The notes: generated from the sequence alone by a model not told the origin. A stretch of 64,000 nt of DNA from Mycolicibacterium frederiksbergense (GCF_012223425.1 NZ_CP038799.1:2666001-2730000), one strand, 5' to 3'; numbered from the stretch's first letter, positions 43,645 through 53,267 are shown. Translations and numbers: made by a program.

Positions 43645-45125
43645 GGCATGTCCATGGCCATCGGTTCGGCCTGCTGCCCGGGATTGAGCACCAGGAACTG
43701 ACCCATCATGCCCTGGTCCTCATGCAGGGCCAGATGGCAGTGATACATGTACGGGAAGGTGGGGTCGGTGTAGTCGGAGAATCGGACCGCAAGCCTTATC
43801 CGTTGCCCCGGTGGGGTGTACACCGTGTCCTTGTAACCTGCCAGCTGCGGCGGTGGCGGCGCGCCGTCGATGTCGATGACCCGGAACTGGGTGTCGTGCA
43901 CGTGGAAATTGTGCGGCCAGTTGTCCACGTTGCGTACGGTCCAGATTTCGTCGGTATCCACGGTCGCCTGGAAGTCGATGCGGTTCATGTCCATCCGGTT
44001 CCCGTTGATCATGAACCACTGCAGGTCGAACTCGCGGTGCACCGAGCGCGCCGGATCCGGCAGCGCCGGCAATGCGGCGAGCGCTGCGGGGAGCGTCGCG
44101 CTAGGACGCAGAGTGGACTCCGGTTGCAGCCGCAGGATGGTGAACGAGTCACCGACCCCGAAACGGGCTGCCTCCTCGGCGTCCAGCCCGGCCCGGTCAT
44201 CGATCGGGAAGGATTGCAGCACAGCAGTGTTGCCAGTTGAGCAGTCGACGATGATCTCGGCCCGCTCGCCCGGACTCAGCTGCACCCGGGTGGCCGGAAC
44301 GGGAGCGGCGAGCAGTCCGCCGTCGCCGGCGACGATGTGGAAAGCCCGGCCGTCGGAGAAACCCAGGTTGTACAGCCGGCCACCGGAACCGTTGAGAATG
44401 CGCAGCCGGACCCGCTCGGTGCGCACCGCGAGATGGGCTCCGGCAATACCGTTGGTGACGATGGTGTCGCCGAGCAGGCCGATGTCCGTCGGATCGGATT
44501 CGTCGAGCGCACCCGCGGGCGTGAAGCGGCGGTCCTGGATGATCAGCGGGATGTCGTCGACGCCGTATTCGCGCGGAAGACCCGCAGTGCCGTCGCCGTC
44601 GTCGTCGATGAGGAACATGCCGGCCAGTCCCCGGTAGATGTGCTTCTCGGTCGCGCCGTGCGGATGCGGGTGATACCAGAGCGTCGCCGCGGGTTGCCGC
44701 ACCTGCCAGCGGGGCTGCCATTGCCCGCCGGCCGGCACCGTCTGGTGCGGACCGCCATCGCACTGGGCCGGCACGTGCATACCGTGCCAGTGCACGGTGG
44801 TCGGTTCGGTCAGCGCGTTCTCGACCTGGACCGCCACCGATTCACCGCGCCGGGCGCGCAGCGTCGGCCCCAGGATCGAGCCGTTGAATCCCCAGGTGGC
44901 GGTGCGCACCCCGGGCAGCATCTCGGTCTCCCCGGCGATCGCCCGCAGGGTGAAGATACGGGTGCCGTCGGGGCCGACGGTCGAGTCGGCCAACGGCGGG
45001 ATCGGCAGCGGACGGGTCAGTGCCTGCGCGCGGCGCTCGGGCTGGGGGCTCGAGCAGGCCAGCGTCAGGGCCAACGGGGTTGCGGTGAGGCCGACGAGGA
45101 GCTGTCGGCGGGACAGGAGGGGCAC
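43629..45125 (-). CDS. Multicopper oxidase, Tat-exported lipoprotein
   Basis: A 498-residue three-domain multicopper oxidase. A twin-arginine motif SRRQLLVG is followed by a hydrophobic core and the lipobox LTLAC near residue 24, so it is probably a Tat lipoprotein. Copper ligands are complete: HWHGMH, LWYHPHPHG, HNFHVHD and YHCHLALHEDQGMMGQF with a Met axial ligand for type 1 copper. The arrangement is CueO/FtsP-like rather than the shorter mmcO type. The tail is Met-rich (AMDMPHAMR). It probably oxidises Cu(I), Fe(II) or phenols in the envelope. GTG 45125 is the best start. Confidence 0.85.
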   Translation of the reverse strand: MPLLSRRQLLVGLTATPLALTLACSSPQPERRAQALTRPLPIPPLADSTVGPDGTRIFTLRAIAGETEMLPGVRTATWGFNGSILGPTLRARRGESVAVQVENALTEPTTVHWHGMHVPAQCDGGPHQTVPAGGQWQPRWQVRQPAATLWYHPHPHGATEKHIYRGLAGMFLIDDDGDGTAGLPREYGVDDIPLIIQDRRFTPAGALDESDPTDIGLLGDTIVTNGIAGAHLAVRTERVRLRILNGSGGRLYNLGFSDGRAFHIVAGDGGLLAAPVPATRVQLSPGERAEIIVDCSTGNTAVLQSFPIDDRAGLDAEEAARFGVGDSFTILRLQPESTLRPSATLPAALAALPALPDPARSVHREFDLQWFMINGNRMDMNRIDFQATVDTDEIWTVRNVDNWPHNFHVHDTQFRVIDIDGAPPPPQLAGYKDTVYTPPGQRIRLAVRFSDYTDPTFPYMYHCHLALHEDQGMMGQFLVLNPGQQAEPMAMDMPHAMR

Positions 45126-45219
45126 ACGTCGAGTCTTCGGCGTCCGGCGACGGCAGGAATCCGCCCGGAGGCCCGAGAATCCCGCCCCGCCGGCCCTTGT
45201 GCGACCCGCGTGCTGTCTG

Positions 45220-46407
45220 CTACATGCCGGTAGCGACCCGTGGTGCCCGGTCCGCCGGCGCGGTGTCGAGGACCAGCTCGGCCACCCGGTTGCGGTGTGC
45301 TTCGGCACTGCCCAGCAGCGCCGCATCAGTGGTGGCCCGCTTGAAGTACAGGTGCGCCTGGTGCTCCCAGGTGAAGCCGATCCCGCCGTGCACCTGGATG
45401 GTGTCGGCGGCGATGCGGGAGAACGCCGCCGACGCCAGGGCCTGCGCGATGGCGGACGACAGGGCCGGGTCGTCGGAGCCGTCGCTGAGCGCCCACACCG
45501 CGTGATAGGTCGCCGAGCGGGCATGTTCCAGATCGACCAGGCCCTCGGCCAGCCGGTGCTTGACGGCCTGGAAGGACCCGATCGGGCGGCCGAACTGCAG
45601 CCGGGACTTCGCGTACTCGACGGCGAGATTCAGCAGGTGTGCCGCGGCGCCGATCTGTTCGGCGGCCAGCAGAGCCGAGCCGACCTGCAGCGCGTGGGTG
45701 ATCACCCGGTCGGCCTCATCCGGTCCGGCCAGCAGCCGCGCCGGCGCATCGGACAGCTCGATGGTCGCCTGCGGCCTGGTCAGGTCGAGGGTGACCAACG
45801 GGGTGCGCTGCACGCCGGGGCCGCTCGCGTCAACGGCGTACAGCGCCACGCCCCCGGGCCCCGTTGCGGCAACCAGGAGTTCGTCGGCGGCATCGGCGTC
45901 GACGATGCGTTCGACCCGTCCGGTCAGCCGCTCGGTTCCGGTGACGGTGATGGCGGCGGGGTCGAAGGCGCCGGCCCGATCCGGGACCGCGAACGCTGCC
46001 GTGCGGGTGCCCTCGACCAGGGCGGCGAGCAGATCGTCACGGTCCGGGCCGGCAGACGCGGCGACCAGCGCCGGGATGGCCAGGAACACGGTGCCGAAGA
46101 GCGGCCCGGTCGCCAGCGCAGCACCGAGTTCCTCCACCGCGATGGCCTGATCGACCAGCGTGCCGCCGACGCCACCAGCGGCCTCGGGTACCGACAGCCC
46201 GAGTACACCGAGCTCGGATCCCAAGCGCTGCCAGACTTTTCGGTCGAAGCGCGGCTCGGATTCCATCTGGGCACGGGCCTTGGCCTCGCCGAAATTGTCG
46301 GCGCTGAATTTGCGCACCGCATCCCGGAGTTGGGCCTGCTCGCCGGTGAACACGAACTCCTGCGAATCAGCCACATTGTCGGGCTGATCCGTAAACTCCT
46401 CAGCCAC
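45220..46407 (-). CDS. Acyl-CoA dehydrogenase (subunit with TWEH catalytic segment)
   Basis: A 395-residue FadE-type acyl-CoA dehydrogenase. The C-terminal GGIGFTWEHQAHLYFKR contains the position of the catalytic base used in the ChsE-type branch, and YAKSRLQFGRPIGSFQAVKH is the conserved FAD-contact segment. GTG 46407 follows GGAGA at a good distance and overlaps the end of the upstream acyl-CoA dehydrogenase gene by 8 bases. Two adjacent short FadEs commonly form an alpha2beta2 enzyme in mycobacteria, acting on steroid or branched side-chain acyl-CoAs. Confidence 0.84.
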   Translation of the reverse strand: MAEEFTDQPDNVADSQEFVFTGEQAQLRDAVRKFSADNFGEAKARAQMESEPRFDRKVWQRLGSELGVLGLSVPEAAGGVGGTLVDQAIAVEELGAALATGPLFGTVFLAIPALVAASAGPDRDDLLAALVEGTRTAAFAVPDRAGAFDPAAITVTGTERLTGRVERIVDADAADELLVAATGPGGVALYAVDASGPGVQRTPLVTLDLTRPQATIELSDAPARLLAGPDEADRVITHALQVGSALLAAEQIGAAAHLLNLAVEYAKSRLQFGRPIGSFQAVKHRLAEGLVDLEHARSATYHAVWALSDGSDDPALSSAIAQALASAAFSRIAADTIQVHGGIGFTWEHQAHLYFKRATTDAALLGSAEAHRNRVAELVLDTAPADRAPRVATGM

Positions 46408-47593
46408 GCGGGATCTCCTTCCACGGCATACCGGCATCGGCCCGCAGATCGCCGGGCAGGCCCAGGATCCGCTCGGCCAGGATGTTGCGCATCACTTCCG
46501 ATGTCCCGCCTTCGATGGTGTTGGCCTTGCTGCGCAGGAAGCGCTGCTGGATGGGACCCCGCCAATCCGATTCGTCGTCGCTGTCGTGAAGTCCGTACCC
46601 GTGGTACAAAATGCCCTCGGCGCCAAGCAGATCCATGCACCAGGTGTAGATGTGCTGGTTGAGTTCGGCGCCGACGAGCTTGCCGATCGAACCCTCCGGC
46701 CCCGGGCCGCCGACGGTGGCGGTGGCCCGGGAACGCTGCGCGGTCAGCCGCTGGGCCTCCGAACGCAGCCACAGCTGGGTGAGCCGGTCGCGCAGCACCG
46801 GGGTCTGCAGGTCCGGCCGTGCGGCCCACAGCCCGACGGCCTCGGCGATGGTGCCCGCGCCGCGCTTGGCACCGCTGCCGCCGAGCGCACTGCGCTCGTT
46901 CATCAGCGTCGTCATCGCCACACCCCAGCCGTTGCCGACCTCGCCGAGCCGGTGCGCATCGGGGATACGGGCGTCGGTGATGTAGACCTCGTTGAATTCG
47001 GCCTGCCCGGTGAGCTGCCGCAGCGGCCGCGTCTCGACACCGGGGGCATGCATGTCCAGCACGAAATAGGTCAGCCCCTTGTGCTTGGCCACATCGGGAT
47101 TCGTGCGCGCCAGCAGCAGCCCCCACCGCGCCCGGTGGGCCAGGCTGGTCCACACCTTCTGCCCGTTGATGACCCAGTCGTCACCGTCGCGGACGGCGGA
47201 GGTCGCCAACCCGGCCAGATCGGAGCCGGCGCCGGGCTCGGAGAACAGCTGGCACCAGATGTCCTCGGTGCTGGCCAGCGGCCGCAGCCAGAACCTCTTG
47301 AGGTCCTCGGACTGTGCATGCTCGCGCACCGTCGGCGCGGCCATCCCGTAACCCATCGGGTTGAGCCCCAGCGGCATCGGACCGCCGGCGCCCTGCAGGA
47401 TGCCGTCCGCGACGGCCTGCAGCCCGCGGGAGACCCCCAATCCGCCGAGTCCCTCCGGGAAGTGCACCCAGGACAGCCCGGCGTCATAGCTCGCCGTCAG
47501 GAACTCCGGGATCGGGACCTTCTTCGGGTCGTGGTCCGCCACGACCTGCCGGGCCAGGTCAGCGACCCGGTCCGCATCGGCTTTCGCGCTCAT
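46400..47593 (-). CDS. Acyl-CoA dehydrogenase (partner subunit)
   Basis: A 397-residue FadE-type protein. The N-terminal region has FPEGLGGLGVSRGLQAV; the central flavin loop is CQLFSEPGAGSDLAGL, then VWTSLAHRARWGLLLARTNP; the C-terminus has EGGTSEVMRNILAERILGLP. It is transcribed directly ahead of the other FadE. Paired mycobacterial FadEs of unequal active-site completeness form heterotetramers, so the two genes probably encode one enzyme. Confidence 0.85.
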   Translation of the reverse strand: MSAKADADRVADLARQVVADHDPKKVPIPEFLTASYDAGLSWVHFPEGLGGLGVSRGLQAVADGILQGAGGPMPLGLNPMGYGMAAPTVREHAQSEDLKRFWLRPLASTEDIWCQLFSEPGAGSDLAGLATSAVRDGDDWVINGQKVWTSLAHRARWGLLLARTNPDVAKHKGLTYFVLDMHAPGVETRPLRQLTGQAEFNEVYITDARIPDAHRLGEVGNGWGVAMTTLMNERSALGGSGAKRGAGTIAEAVGLWAARPDLQTPVLRDRLTQLWLRSEAQRLTAQRSRATATVGGPGPEGSIGKLVGAELNQHIYTWCMDLLGAEGILYHGYGLHDSDDESDWRGPIQQRFLRSKANTIEGGTSEVMRNILAERILGLPGDLRADAGMPWKEIPRG

Positions 47594-47665
47594 CCAGCCA
47601 CCTTAGGTAAGAGTGATCGACGTCACGTAGGCGGGTCGACCAACCGGTGGGGCAGGATGTGGTTC

Positions 47666-48085
47666 ATGCACGTCACAGCGAAGGCCACCGTCAACGTCCC
47701 GATCGACACGGTGTGGGCCACCCTGACCGACCACGTCGGCATGGCCGGTTGGGGTCCGGGTGTCAAGGTCACGCTCGGCAAGCCCGGCACCCCCGATCCG
47801 AACGGTTTGGGCGCGGTCCGCCGGATCGGCACCCCGGGCCCGGGTCCGGACATCGTCGAAGAGGTGGTGACCTTCGACGCGCCACACGTGTTCGGCTACA
47901 AGGCGCTCTCGGGCACCCCGTTCCCCGGCTACACCGGCGAAGTGCGGCTGACCGAGGCCGGCACGAGCACCCACATCGAATACACCATCGGCTCGACCGC
48001 CACGTTCCCGCTGGTGAAGATCCCGCTCGCCGGAATCGGGCAGGTCCTGCTGCGGCTGCTGGTGCGGGCCTCCTCGCGGGCCTGA
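47666..48085 (+). CDS. SRPBCC (START-like) small protein
   Basis: A 139-residue helix-grip fold protein of the SRPBCC superfamily, with the usual opening VTAKATVNVPIDTVWATLTDH and a hydrophobic C-terminal helix. These bind hydrophobic ligands in a cavity and include polyketide cyclase-like and lipid-binding proteins. ATG 47666 is preferred over ATG 47657 because GGGGCAGG fits its spacing. It is divergent from the acyl-CoA dehydrogenase pair. The ligand is unknown. Confidence 0.78.
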   Translation: MHVTAKATVNVPIDTVWATLTDHVGMAGWGPGVKVTLGKPGTPDPNGLGAVRRIGTPGPGPDIVEEVVTFDAPHVFGYKALSGTPFPGYTGEVRLTEAGTSTHIEYTIGSTATFPLVKIPLAGIGQVLLRLLVRASSRA

Positions 48086-48086
48086 C

Positions 48087-49757
48087 CTATCGGAGTGCCG
48101 CGACCTGGGCGACCGTCAGGGCCGACGTGAGCCGCAGCAGATCCCGCGGCCGCGACAACTGCAGCCCGGTCAGCTCTTCCAGGCGTCTGATCCGCTGGGC
48201 AACGGTGTTGGGATGCAGGTGAAGTGCGTTCGCGGTGGCACGACGGTCCAGGCTGTGCTCCAGGTGCACGCGCGCGGTGTGGATGAGTTGGGTCTGACGG
48301 CTCCGGTCGTAGTCGAGGACGGGGCCCAGCACCGCGCGTGCGAACGCCCGCAACCGCTGCGGGTCGTCGAGCTGCAGCAGTAGATGATCGATGGTCACAT
48401 CGGCCATGTCGATCACTGTCGTCGATTGGGTATCCGACGCGAGATTCATGGCACCGCACAGGGTTCGGTAGGCATCCGGCAGATCGGTCACCGTGCCCGT
48501 GGCGGAGACGGCTGCCACGGCGAACTCGGCGGCGCCGGATGCCGACAGGGTGCCGACGAGCCTGCCGGCCAGATCGGCGGCCTCCGAGTGTGACTCCGAG
48601 GAGCACACCACCACCAGATCGCCGCGGTACAACGCGGCCAGTGGTCTGGGGGCGGTATCGGCGGCGAACCGGTCGGTGATCGACAGAATCCGCTCGGCCC
48701 GTTCGGCTTCCGGCCACCGGATGGTGATCAGCGTCTGGCTGCCGGACAGGTCCCAGCCGAGACGCCGCGCCCGCTCCAACAGCGAGCTCGTGGCGAGGGC
48801 ATCGGTGACATCCGCGGTGAGCAGATCGGCGAGCAGCGAGCCGCGCAGGCGCTGTTCCACCTCGGCCGCGGTGCGGGCCCGCAGCAGCTCCAGCGCGGTC
48901 ACCACCGCGGCATGTTCGACCGCACGGACATCGAGTGCGGACAACACGTGCTCACCGGCGACTTGTATCCGGGCCACCACCGTGCCGTCGAGCACCACTC
49001 CGGATTCCCAGTGATCATCGACAGGGGTCACGGTGGGGCTGAGCTCGCCACCGTGAACCTCGTCGATCAGCACGGCGCGGCCCAGCAACTCGGCCAATGC
49101 GTCGGCGACCCCCGCGACACCCTCGCCACGCAGTGCGGTGGCCATCAGCAGCCCGTGCACCTCTTCGGCGCGGCGGAGTTCCCGGATGGTGGCCTGCTCC
49201 TGGGCCCGCAGTTGTGCGGTCCCCAGGGCGATCGCCACCTGGGTGGCCAGCGTCGTGACGAGGCTGACCTCGGCGGCATCGAAGCTGTGCGGCCCGGTGC
49301 GGTATCCGTTGAGCGCTCCGACGATCGCGCCGGCCCGGCGCAGCGGCACGGAGATCAGCGCCCGGTAGCCCTGTTCGTGGGCCACCCCGCCCCAGCTGAA
49401 CTCGGGTACCAACTCGATGTCCTCCAGGGTCACCACCTCGCCGGTACGGAACGCGATGCTGGTCGGCGCCTCCTGTTCGCCGTCAACGTCCAGCAGGATC
49501 GGACGATCGGCATTGACCTGCGCGATGTAGTCGCCGGACAGGCCGTGCGAACCGACGATGGTCAGTGCCGCGCGGGCGTCGTCGGGCAGGAACACCGCGC
49601 AGAAGTCATAGCCGAGCAGGGTGCACGCGGTGCGGGCCACCCGGTCGAGCAATTGGGAGACGGGCGCATCCCCGCCGACCGCCTCGCCGATGCCGGCCAG
49701 CGCGTGTAGCCAGCGTTCCAGTGTCGGGTCGCCGACAGGGTGTGTCTTTGCGGACAT
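48087..49757 (-). CDS. GAF-PucR transcriptional regulator of the ABC/catabolic operon
   Basis: A 556-residue regulator. A GAF domain covers about residues 25-170 (LLGYDFCAVFLPDDARAALT, then YRALISVPLRRAGAIVGAL). A PucR/CdaR-type C-terminal helix-turn-helix (RATANALHLHPNTVAQRIRRLEELTG) ends the protein. It is divergent from the binding-lipoprotein gene with about 107 bases between starts, so it most likely activates or represses the import-catabolic operon in response to the substrate. ATG 49757 is used; an ATG four codons upstream is possible. Confidence 0.85.
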   Translation of the reverse strand: MSAKTHPVGDPTLERWLHALAGIGEAVGGDAPVSQLLDRVARTACTLLGYDFCAVFLPDDARAALTIVGSHGLSGDYIAQVNADRPILLDVDGEQEAPTSIAFRTGEVVTLEDIELVPEFSWGGVAHEQGYRALISVPLRRAGAIVGALNGYRTGPHSFDAAEVSLVTTLATQVAIALGTAQLRAQEQATIRELRRAEEVHGLLMATALRGEGVAGVADALAELLGRAVLIDEVHGGELSPTVTPVDDHWESGVVLDGTVVARIQVAGEHVLSALDVRAVEHAAVVTALELLRARTAAEVEQRLRGSLLADLLTADVTDALATSSLLERARRLGWDLSGSQTLITIRWPEAERAERILSITDRFAADTAPRPLAALYRGDLVVVCSSESHSEAADLAGRLVGTLSASGAAEFAVAAVSATGTVTDLPDAYRTLCGAMNLASDTQSTTVIDMADVTIDHLLLQLDDPQRLRAFARAVLGPVLDYDRSRQTQLIHTARVHLEHSLDRRATANALHLHPNTVAQRIRRLEELTGLQLSRPRDLLRLTSALTVAQVAALR

Positions 49758-49864
49758 AAAAGCCAGCATAAGTGTGTGTTGAGCGACATTGCCTGAGCGG
49801 TGGAATGCCGAGCATCGTGGGACTCGTGATCACCGTCACAAGAATTCGTTCGAGGAGAGTGCCG

Positions 49865-50902
49865 ATGCGCAGAACTGCCAAAGCTCTGGTGGCCCTGATG
49901 GCCACCGCCGTCCTGGCACTGACCACGGCCTGCTCGGCAGGGCTCGGCGGGCCCGCGTCATCGCGGTCCGCCCAGGACGGCGTCATCCGCTTCACCTTCG
50001 CCCCGGACCCGATCTGGGACTACATGCACGACGCCGGCATCGTCGAGCAGTGGCAGCGCGACACCGGCTACACCATCGAGACCAGCGCCACCTGGGACGA
50101 GTTCGGCCTGTTCGCCGGTGGGCACGCCGATATCATCTCGACGGCCTCCTTCGAGGTGCCCGCCCTGGAGGAACAGACCCAGCGCGAGACCGTCATCATC
50201 GGGCGCTACAACGCCGAGCGCAGCCGCATCCTGGTCCGCGCCGATGATCCCGCCCAGTCCCTGGAGGATCTGCGCGGCCGCCGCCTCGGGGTGTTCACCA
50301 CGGTGTCGGGCACGCTGGTGTGGAGCGCGCTGGTCAAGCAGATGCACGATATGCAGCTGCTTGACGGCGACTTCGACGTCGTCGTCGCCGATATCCAGAA
50401 CCTGTCGAACCTGTTGGCGCGCGGCGAGATCGACGCCTGCATCTGCTATCCGGACCTGTCCGCGCGGGAGCTCCGCAGCGGTGCGGTGCGGCCGCTCTAC
50501 GACGGCAAGTCCTCGGCGGACCTGTTCGCCGAATTCAACGCACCGGGCCACGACGGCCCGATGGGCAATGTGTTCGTCGCCCGCAAGGACTGGGTCGACG
50601 GCCATCCCGGCGAGGTGTCGGCCTTCCTGGATCTGTGGGACCGCGGCCTACGGGAATGGCAGCAGCACCGCGACGTCATGATCGAGCGCTACCCACAGCA
50701 CTTCGCCGTCTCCACCCCGGAGGACATCGAGTTCATGAAACAGTATGTGGCCGAACATGACTGGGTGGTCGACGAGGTTCGCTTCGGCCAGAAGTGGGCC
50801 GATGACGAGAGTTCGATCTTCGACCTGATGCGTACCACCGGCGTGATCGGCGACGACATCGCCGATCCGCAGTTCCTGCCAGCAGAAGGAGTCCACCAGT
50901 GA
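49865..50902 (+). CDS. ABC transporter substrate-binding lipoprotein (NMT1/SsuA-like)
   Basis: A 345-residue exported binding protein. The signal ends in a lipobox LTTAC near residue 22. Segments such as FGLFAGGHADIISTASFE and LLARGEIDACICYPDLS are characteristic of the NMT1/TauA/SsuA class of solute-binding proteins, which bind nitrate, sulfonates, thiamine precursors and aromatic acids. ATG 49865 has GAGGAGAG at the right distance. It heads a four-gene ABC cassette. The ligand is not predictable. Confidence 0.87.
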   Translation: MRRTAKALVALMATAVLALTTACSAGLGGPASSRSAQDGVIRFTFAPDPIWDYMHDAGIVEQWQRDTGYTIETSATWDEFGLFAGGHADIISTASFEVPALEEQTQRETVIIGRYNAERSRILVRADDPAQSLEDLRGRRLGVFTTVSGTLVWSALVKQMHDMQLLDGDFDVVVADIQNLSNLLARGEIDACICYPDLSARELRSGAVRPLYDGKSSADLFAEFNAPGHDGPMGNVFVARKDWVDGHPGEVSAFLDLWDRGLREWQQHRDVMIERYPQHFAVSTPEDIEFMKQYVAEHDWVVDEVRFGQKWADDESSIFDLMRTTGVIGDDIADPQFLPAEGVHQ

Positions 50903-51729
50903 CCCAGACCGTCACGGCGCGGCCGGCCCAGCGCGAACCGCGCGACACCCCGCCACGAGCCGCCGTCCACCGACCCTGGGGGAGCCGCCGCTGGCTGGTC
51001 TCCGGGCTGGCCCTGATCGGCGCGGTCGGAGTGTGGGCGTTGGCCGCGGTCATCGTCAACGATCCGATCCTGCCGAACCCGGCCGACGTCGCCGACCGGG
51101 TGCTCGCCATCATCGTCTCCGGTGAGGCGGTGACGAACTTCGCGGCCAGCATCGGCAAGATCGCCGCCGGTTTCGCGATCGCCATGGTGGCCGGGCTGGT
51201 CATCGGATTCGCCATGGGCCGCTCCACGTTCATGACGTCCTACTTCTCGCTACCGCTGTTCGTGCTCGGCAACATGCCCGGCCTGACCTACGCGGTGTTC
51301 GGCCTGCTGATCTTCGGCGTCGGCGCCGGGGGACCGATCGTGGTCTCCGCCCTGGTGGCCACCCCGTTCATCGCGATGAACGTGGCCGAGGGGGTGCGGT
51401 CGGTGGACGGCAACCTGCTGGCGATGTGTCACGCCTTCGAACGCCGGCGCTCCGATATCCTGCGCCACCTCTACCTGCCGGCGGTGACGACCTTCGTATT
51501 CGCCGGTGTGCGTTACGGATTCGCGATGGCATGGAAGGTCGAGGCGCTGACCGAGGTGTTCGGCGCCAGCAGCGGTGTCGGATTCATGATCCGCAAGGCC
51601 TACCAGGAATTCCAGGTCGACGACATGCTCGCCTGGACCGCGCTCTTCATCATCGCGATGGTACTCATCGAGCGCGGTCTGGCTCATCTGGAGACCCGCT
51701 TCTTCGCATGGCGGAAGGAAATCGCATGA
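50899..51729 (+). CDS. ABC transporter permease (TauC/SsuC-like), first
   Basis: A 276-residue inner-membrane permease with about six hydrophobic segments between residues 35 and 265. The cytoplasmic EAA-like loop reads AMCHAFERRRSDILRHLYLPA, which contacts the ATPase. GTG 50899 overlaps the binding-protein stop. It forms the transport channel together with the second permease. Confidence 0.9.
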   Translation: MTQTVTARPAQREPRDTPPRAAVHRPWGSRRWLVSGLALIGAVGVWALAAVIVNDPILPNPADVADRVLAIIVSGEAVTNFAASIGKIAAGFAIAMVAGLVIGFAMGRSTFMTSYFSLPLFVLGNMPGLTYAVFGLLIFGVGAGGPIVVSALVATPFIAMNVAEGVRSVDGNLLAMCHAFERRRSDILRHLYLPAVTTFVFAGVRYGFAMAWKVEALTEVFGASSGVGFMIRKAYQEFQVDDMLAWTALFIIAMVLIERGLAHLETRFFAWRKEIA

Positions 51730-52505
51730 CCACCCTCACCTCCTGGCAGCACCGCATCCGCAGCCAGAGCACCTCCGCCGCAGCCGTTCTCGCGGCCCTG
51801 GCGACAATCATCGGAGCCTGGCAGCTCGCGGTGATCTTCGGAAACCGGGTGCCCTCGCTGGCCGACACCATCGGCAGGCTCGGCGCCGAAGCCGCCATCG
51901 GCGAGCTCTGGGGAAACCTGGCCATCAGCATGAACCGGTTCCTGCTCGGCCTCGTCGCCGCCCTGGTGGTCGGTGCGGTGATCGGCGTCCTGATGGGACT
52001 GTCCAGGATCGCTGACCTGGCCTTCTCCGACCTGAACGCGGCGGCCCTGGCCATTCCGGCGGTGATCTGGGCGCTGCTGACCACCATGTGGTTCGGGTTC
52101 GGCTGGCTGACCCCGGTGGTCACGGTGTTCCTCTCCGGAGTGCCGTTCGTCGTCGTCAACATCGCCAAGGCCACCAGGGCGGTGCCCGCCGACCTGATCT
52201 TGATGGCACGGGCGTTCGGGGTGTCCCGGACCCGGGTACTGCGCGAGATCGTCGCACCCGCGGTCGCCGGATCCACCGTGGCCGCGGTGCGTTTCGCGAT
52301 CATGAGCGCCTGGAACGGTCTGCTGCTCGCGGAGTGGTTCGGCTCAACCTCCGGTGTCGGGTGGCGGTCGCGCTACTGGTACGACGCCAACCAGCTCGAC
52401 GGCTTCCTGGCCTGGGTGCTGGTCTTCATCCTGCTGCTGGTCATCGCCGACCTGCTCATCCTCGGTCCCATCGAGCGCTACGCCACCCGCTGGCGCACCG
52501 CCTAG
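51726..52505 (+). CDS. ABC transporter permease (TauC/SsuC-like), second
   Basis: A 259-residue permease with about six hydrophobic segments and an EAA-like loop (LMARAFGVSRTRVLREIVAPA). ATG 51726 overlaps the first permease stop by four bases. Two distinct permeases instead of a single duplicated one point to a heteromeric transporter of the nitrate/sulfonate class. Confidence 0.9.
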   Translation: MTTLTSWQHRIRSQSTSAAAVLAALATIIGAWQLAVIFGNRVPSLADTIGRLGAEAAIGELWGNLAISMNRFLLGLVAALVVGAVIGVLMGLSRIADLAFSDLNAAALAIPAVIWALLTTMWFGFGWLTPVVTVFLSGVPFVVVNIAKATRAVPADLILMARAFGVSRTRVLREIVAPAVAGSTVAAVRFAIMSAWNGLLLAEWFGSTSGVGWRSRYWYDANQLDGFLAWVLVFILLLVIADLLILGPIERYATRWRTA

Positions 52506-52520
52506 AAAGAGAGCGACAAC

Positions 52521-53267
52521 ATGGCCTCCATCGAAATCCAGAACCTGGTCAAGGAATTCACCGACCGGCGCGGCGATGTCACCCGCGTGATCGACGGTAT
52601 CGACCTGACCATCACCGGCGAGACCTTCGTCTCGGTTGTCGGGCCGTCGGGCAGCGGCAAGACCACGCTGCTCAACATCGTCTCGGGCATCGAGACCCAC
52701 ACCTCCGGCAGTGTGCGGCTGCGATCCGGCGGGCGCGACGCCCGCGTCGGTTATGTCTTCCAGGACCCCCGGCTGCTGCCGTGGCGCACCGTGATGGCCA
52801 ACCTGGGATTCGTCCAGCACGAGCGGGACGGCTGGCAGCAGCGCGCCGAGCACTACCTCGACCTGGTCGGGCTGAGCCACTGCGCCAACAGGTTCCCCGC
52901 CCAGCTGTCCGGCGGACAGCAGCAGCGCATCGGTATCGCGCGCGCCTTCGCCGTCGAACCCGATGTGCTGCTGATGGACGAACCGTTCAGCCATCTCGAC
53001 GCCATGACGTCCCGGACCCTGCGCGAACATCTGGAACGCATCTGGCTGGAATCCCGGCGCACGGTCATGTTCGTGACCCACGATGTGACCGAGGCGGTGC
53101 AACTGTCCGACCGCATCGTGGTGCTGGCCCCCGGCGGCCGCGTGCACGAGGTCATCGACGTGGACCTGCCCCGGCCGCGCCGGGCGTCCGACCCCGCCGT
53201 CGCGGTGCTGCAGGCCGAGGTGTTGGCCCGGTTCGAGGCGCTCGAAGCGATGGGCGTGGCATCGTGA
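52521..53267 (+). CDS. ABC transporter ATP-binding protein
   Basis: A 248-residue ATPase. Walker A is GPSGSGKTT near residue 41, the Q-loop is VFQDPRLLPW, the signature is LSGGQQQRIGIARAF and Walker B is LLMDEPFSHLD followed by the H-loop HD in MFVTHDVTEAV. The next gene overlaps its stop. It energises import through the two permeases. Confidence 0.93.
   Translation: MASIEIQNLVKEFTDRRGDVTRVIDGIDLTITGETFVSVVGPSGSGKTTLLNIVSGIETHTSGSVRLRSGGRDARVGYVFQDPRLLPWRTVMANLGFVQHERDGWQQRAEHYLDLVGLSHCANRFPAQLSGGQQQRIGIARAFAVEPDVLLMDEPFSHLDAMTSRTLREHLERIWLESRRTVMFVTHDVTEAVQLSDRIVVLAPGGRVHEVIDVDLPRPRRASDPAVAVLQAEVLARFEALEAMGVAS

Noticed and set aside
43629..45125. Naming the multicopper oxidase mmcO
   Set aside because: The copper motifs and spacing look CueO-like and the N-terminal region differs from the mycobacterial mmcO I recall, so the symbol was left empty.
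46586..47665. Upstream extension of the SRPBCC frame
   Set aside because: It is antisense to the second acyl-CoA dehydrogenase; a normal SRPBCC start is at 47666.
49770..49864. GTGATCAC (49826-49833) as the PucR operator of the ABC operon
   Set aside because: It is only an 8-base palindrome with no extended arms, too weak to call as a regulatory site.
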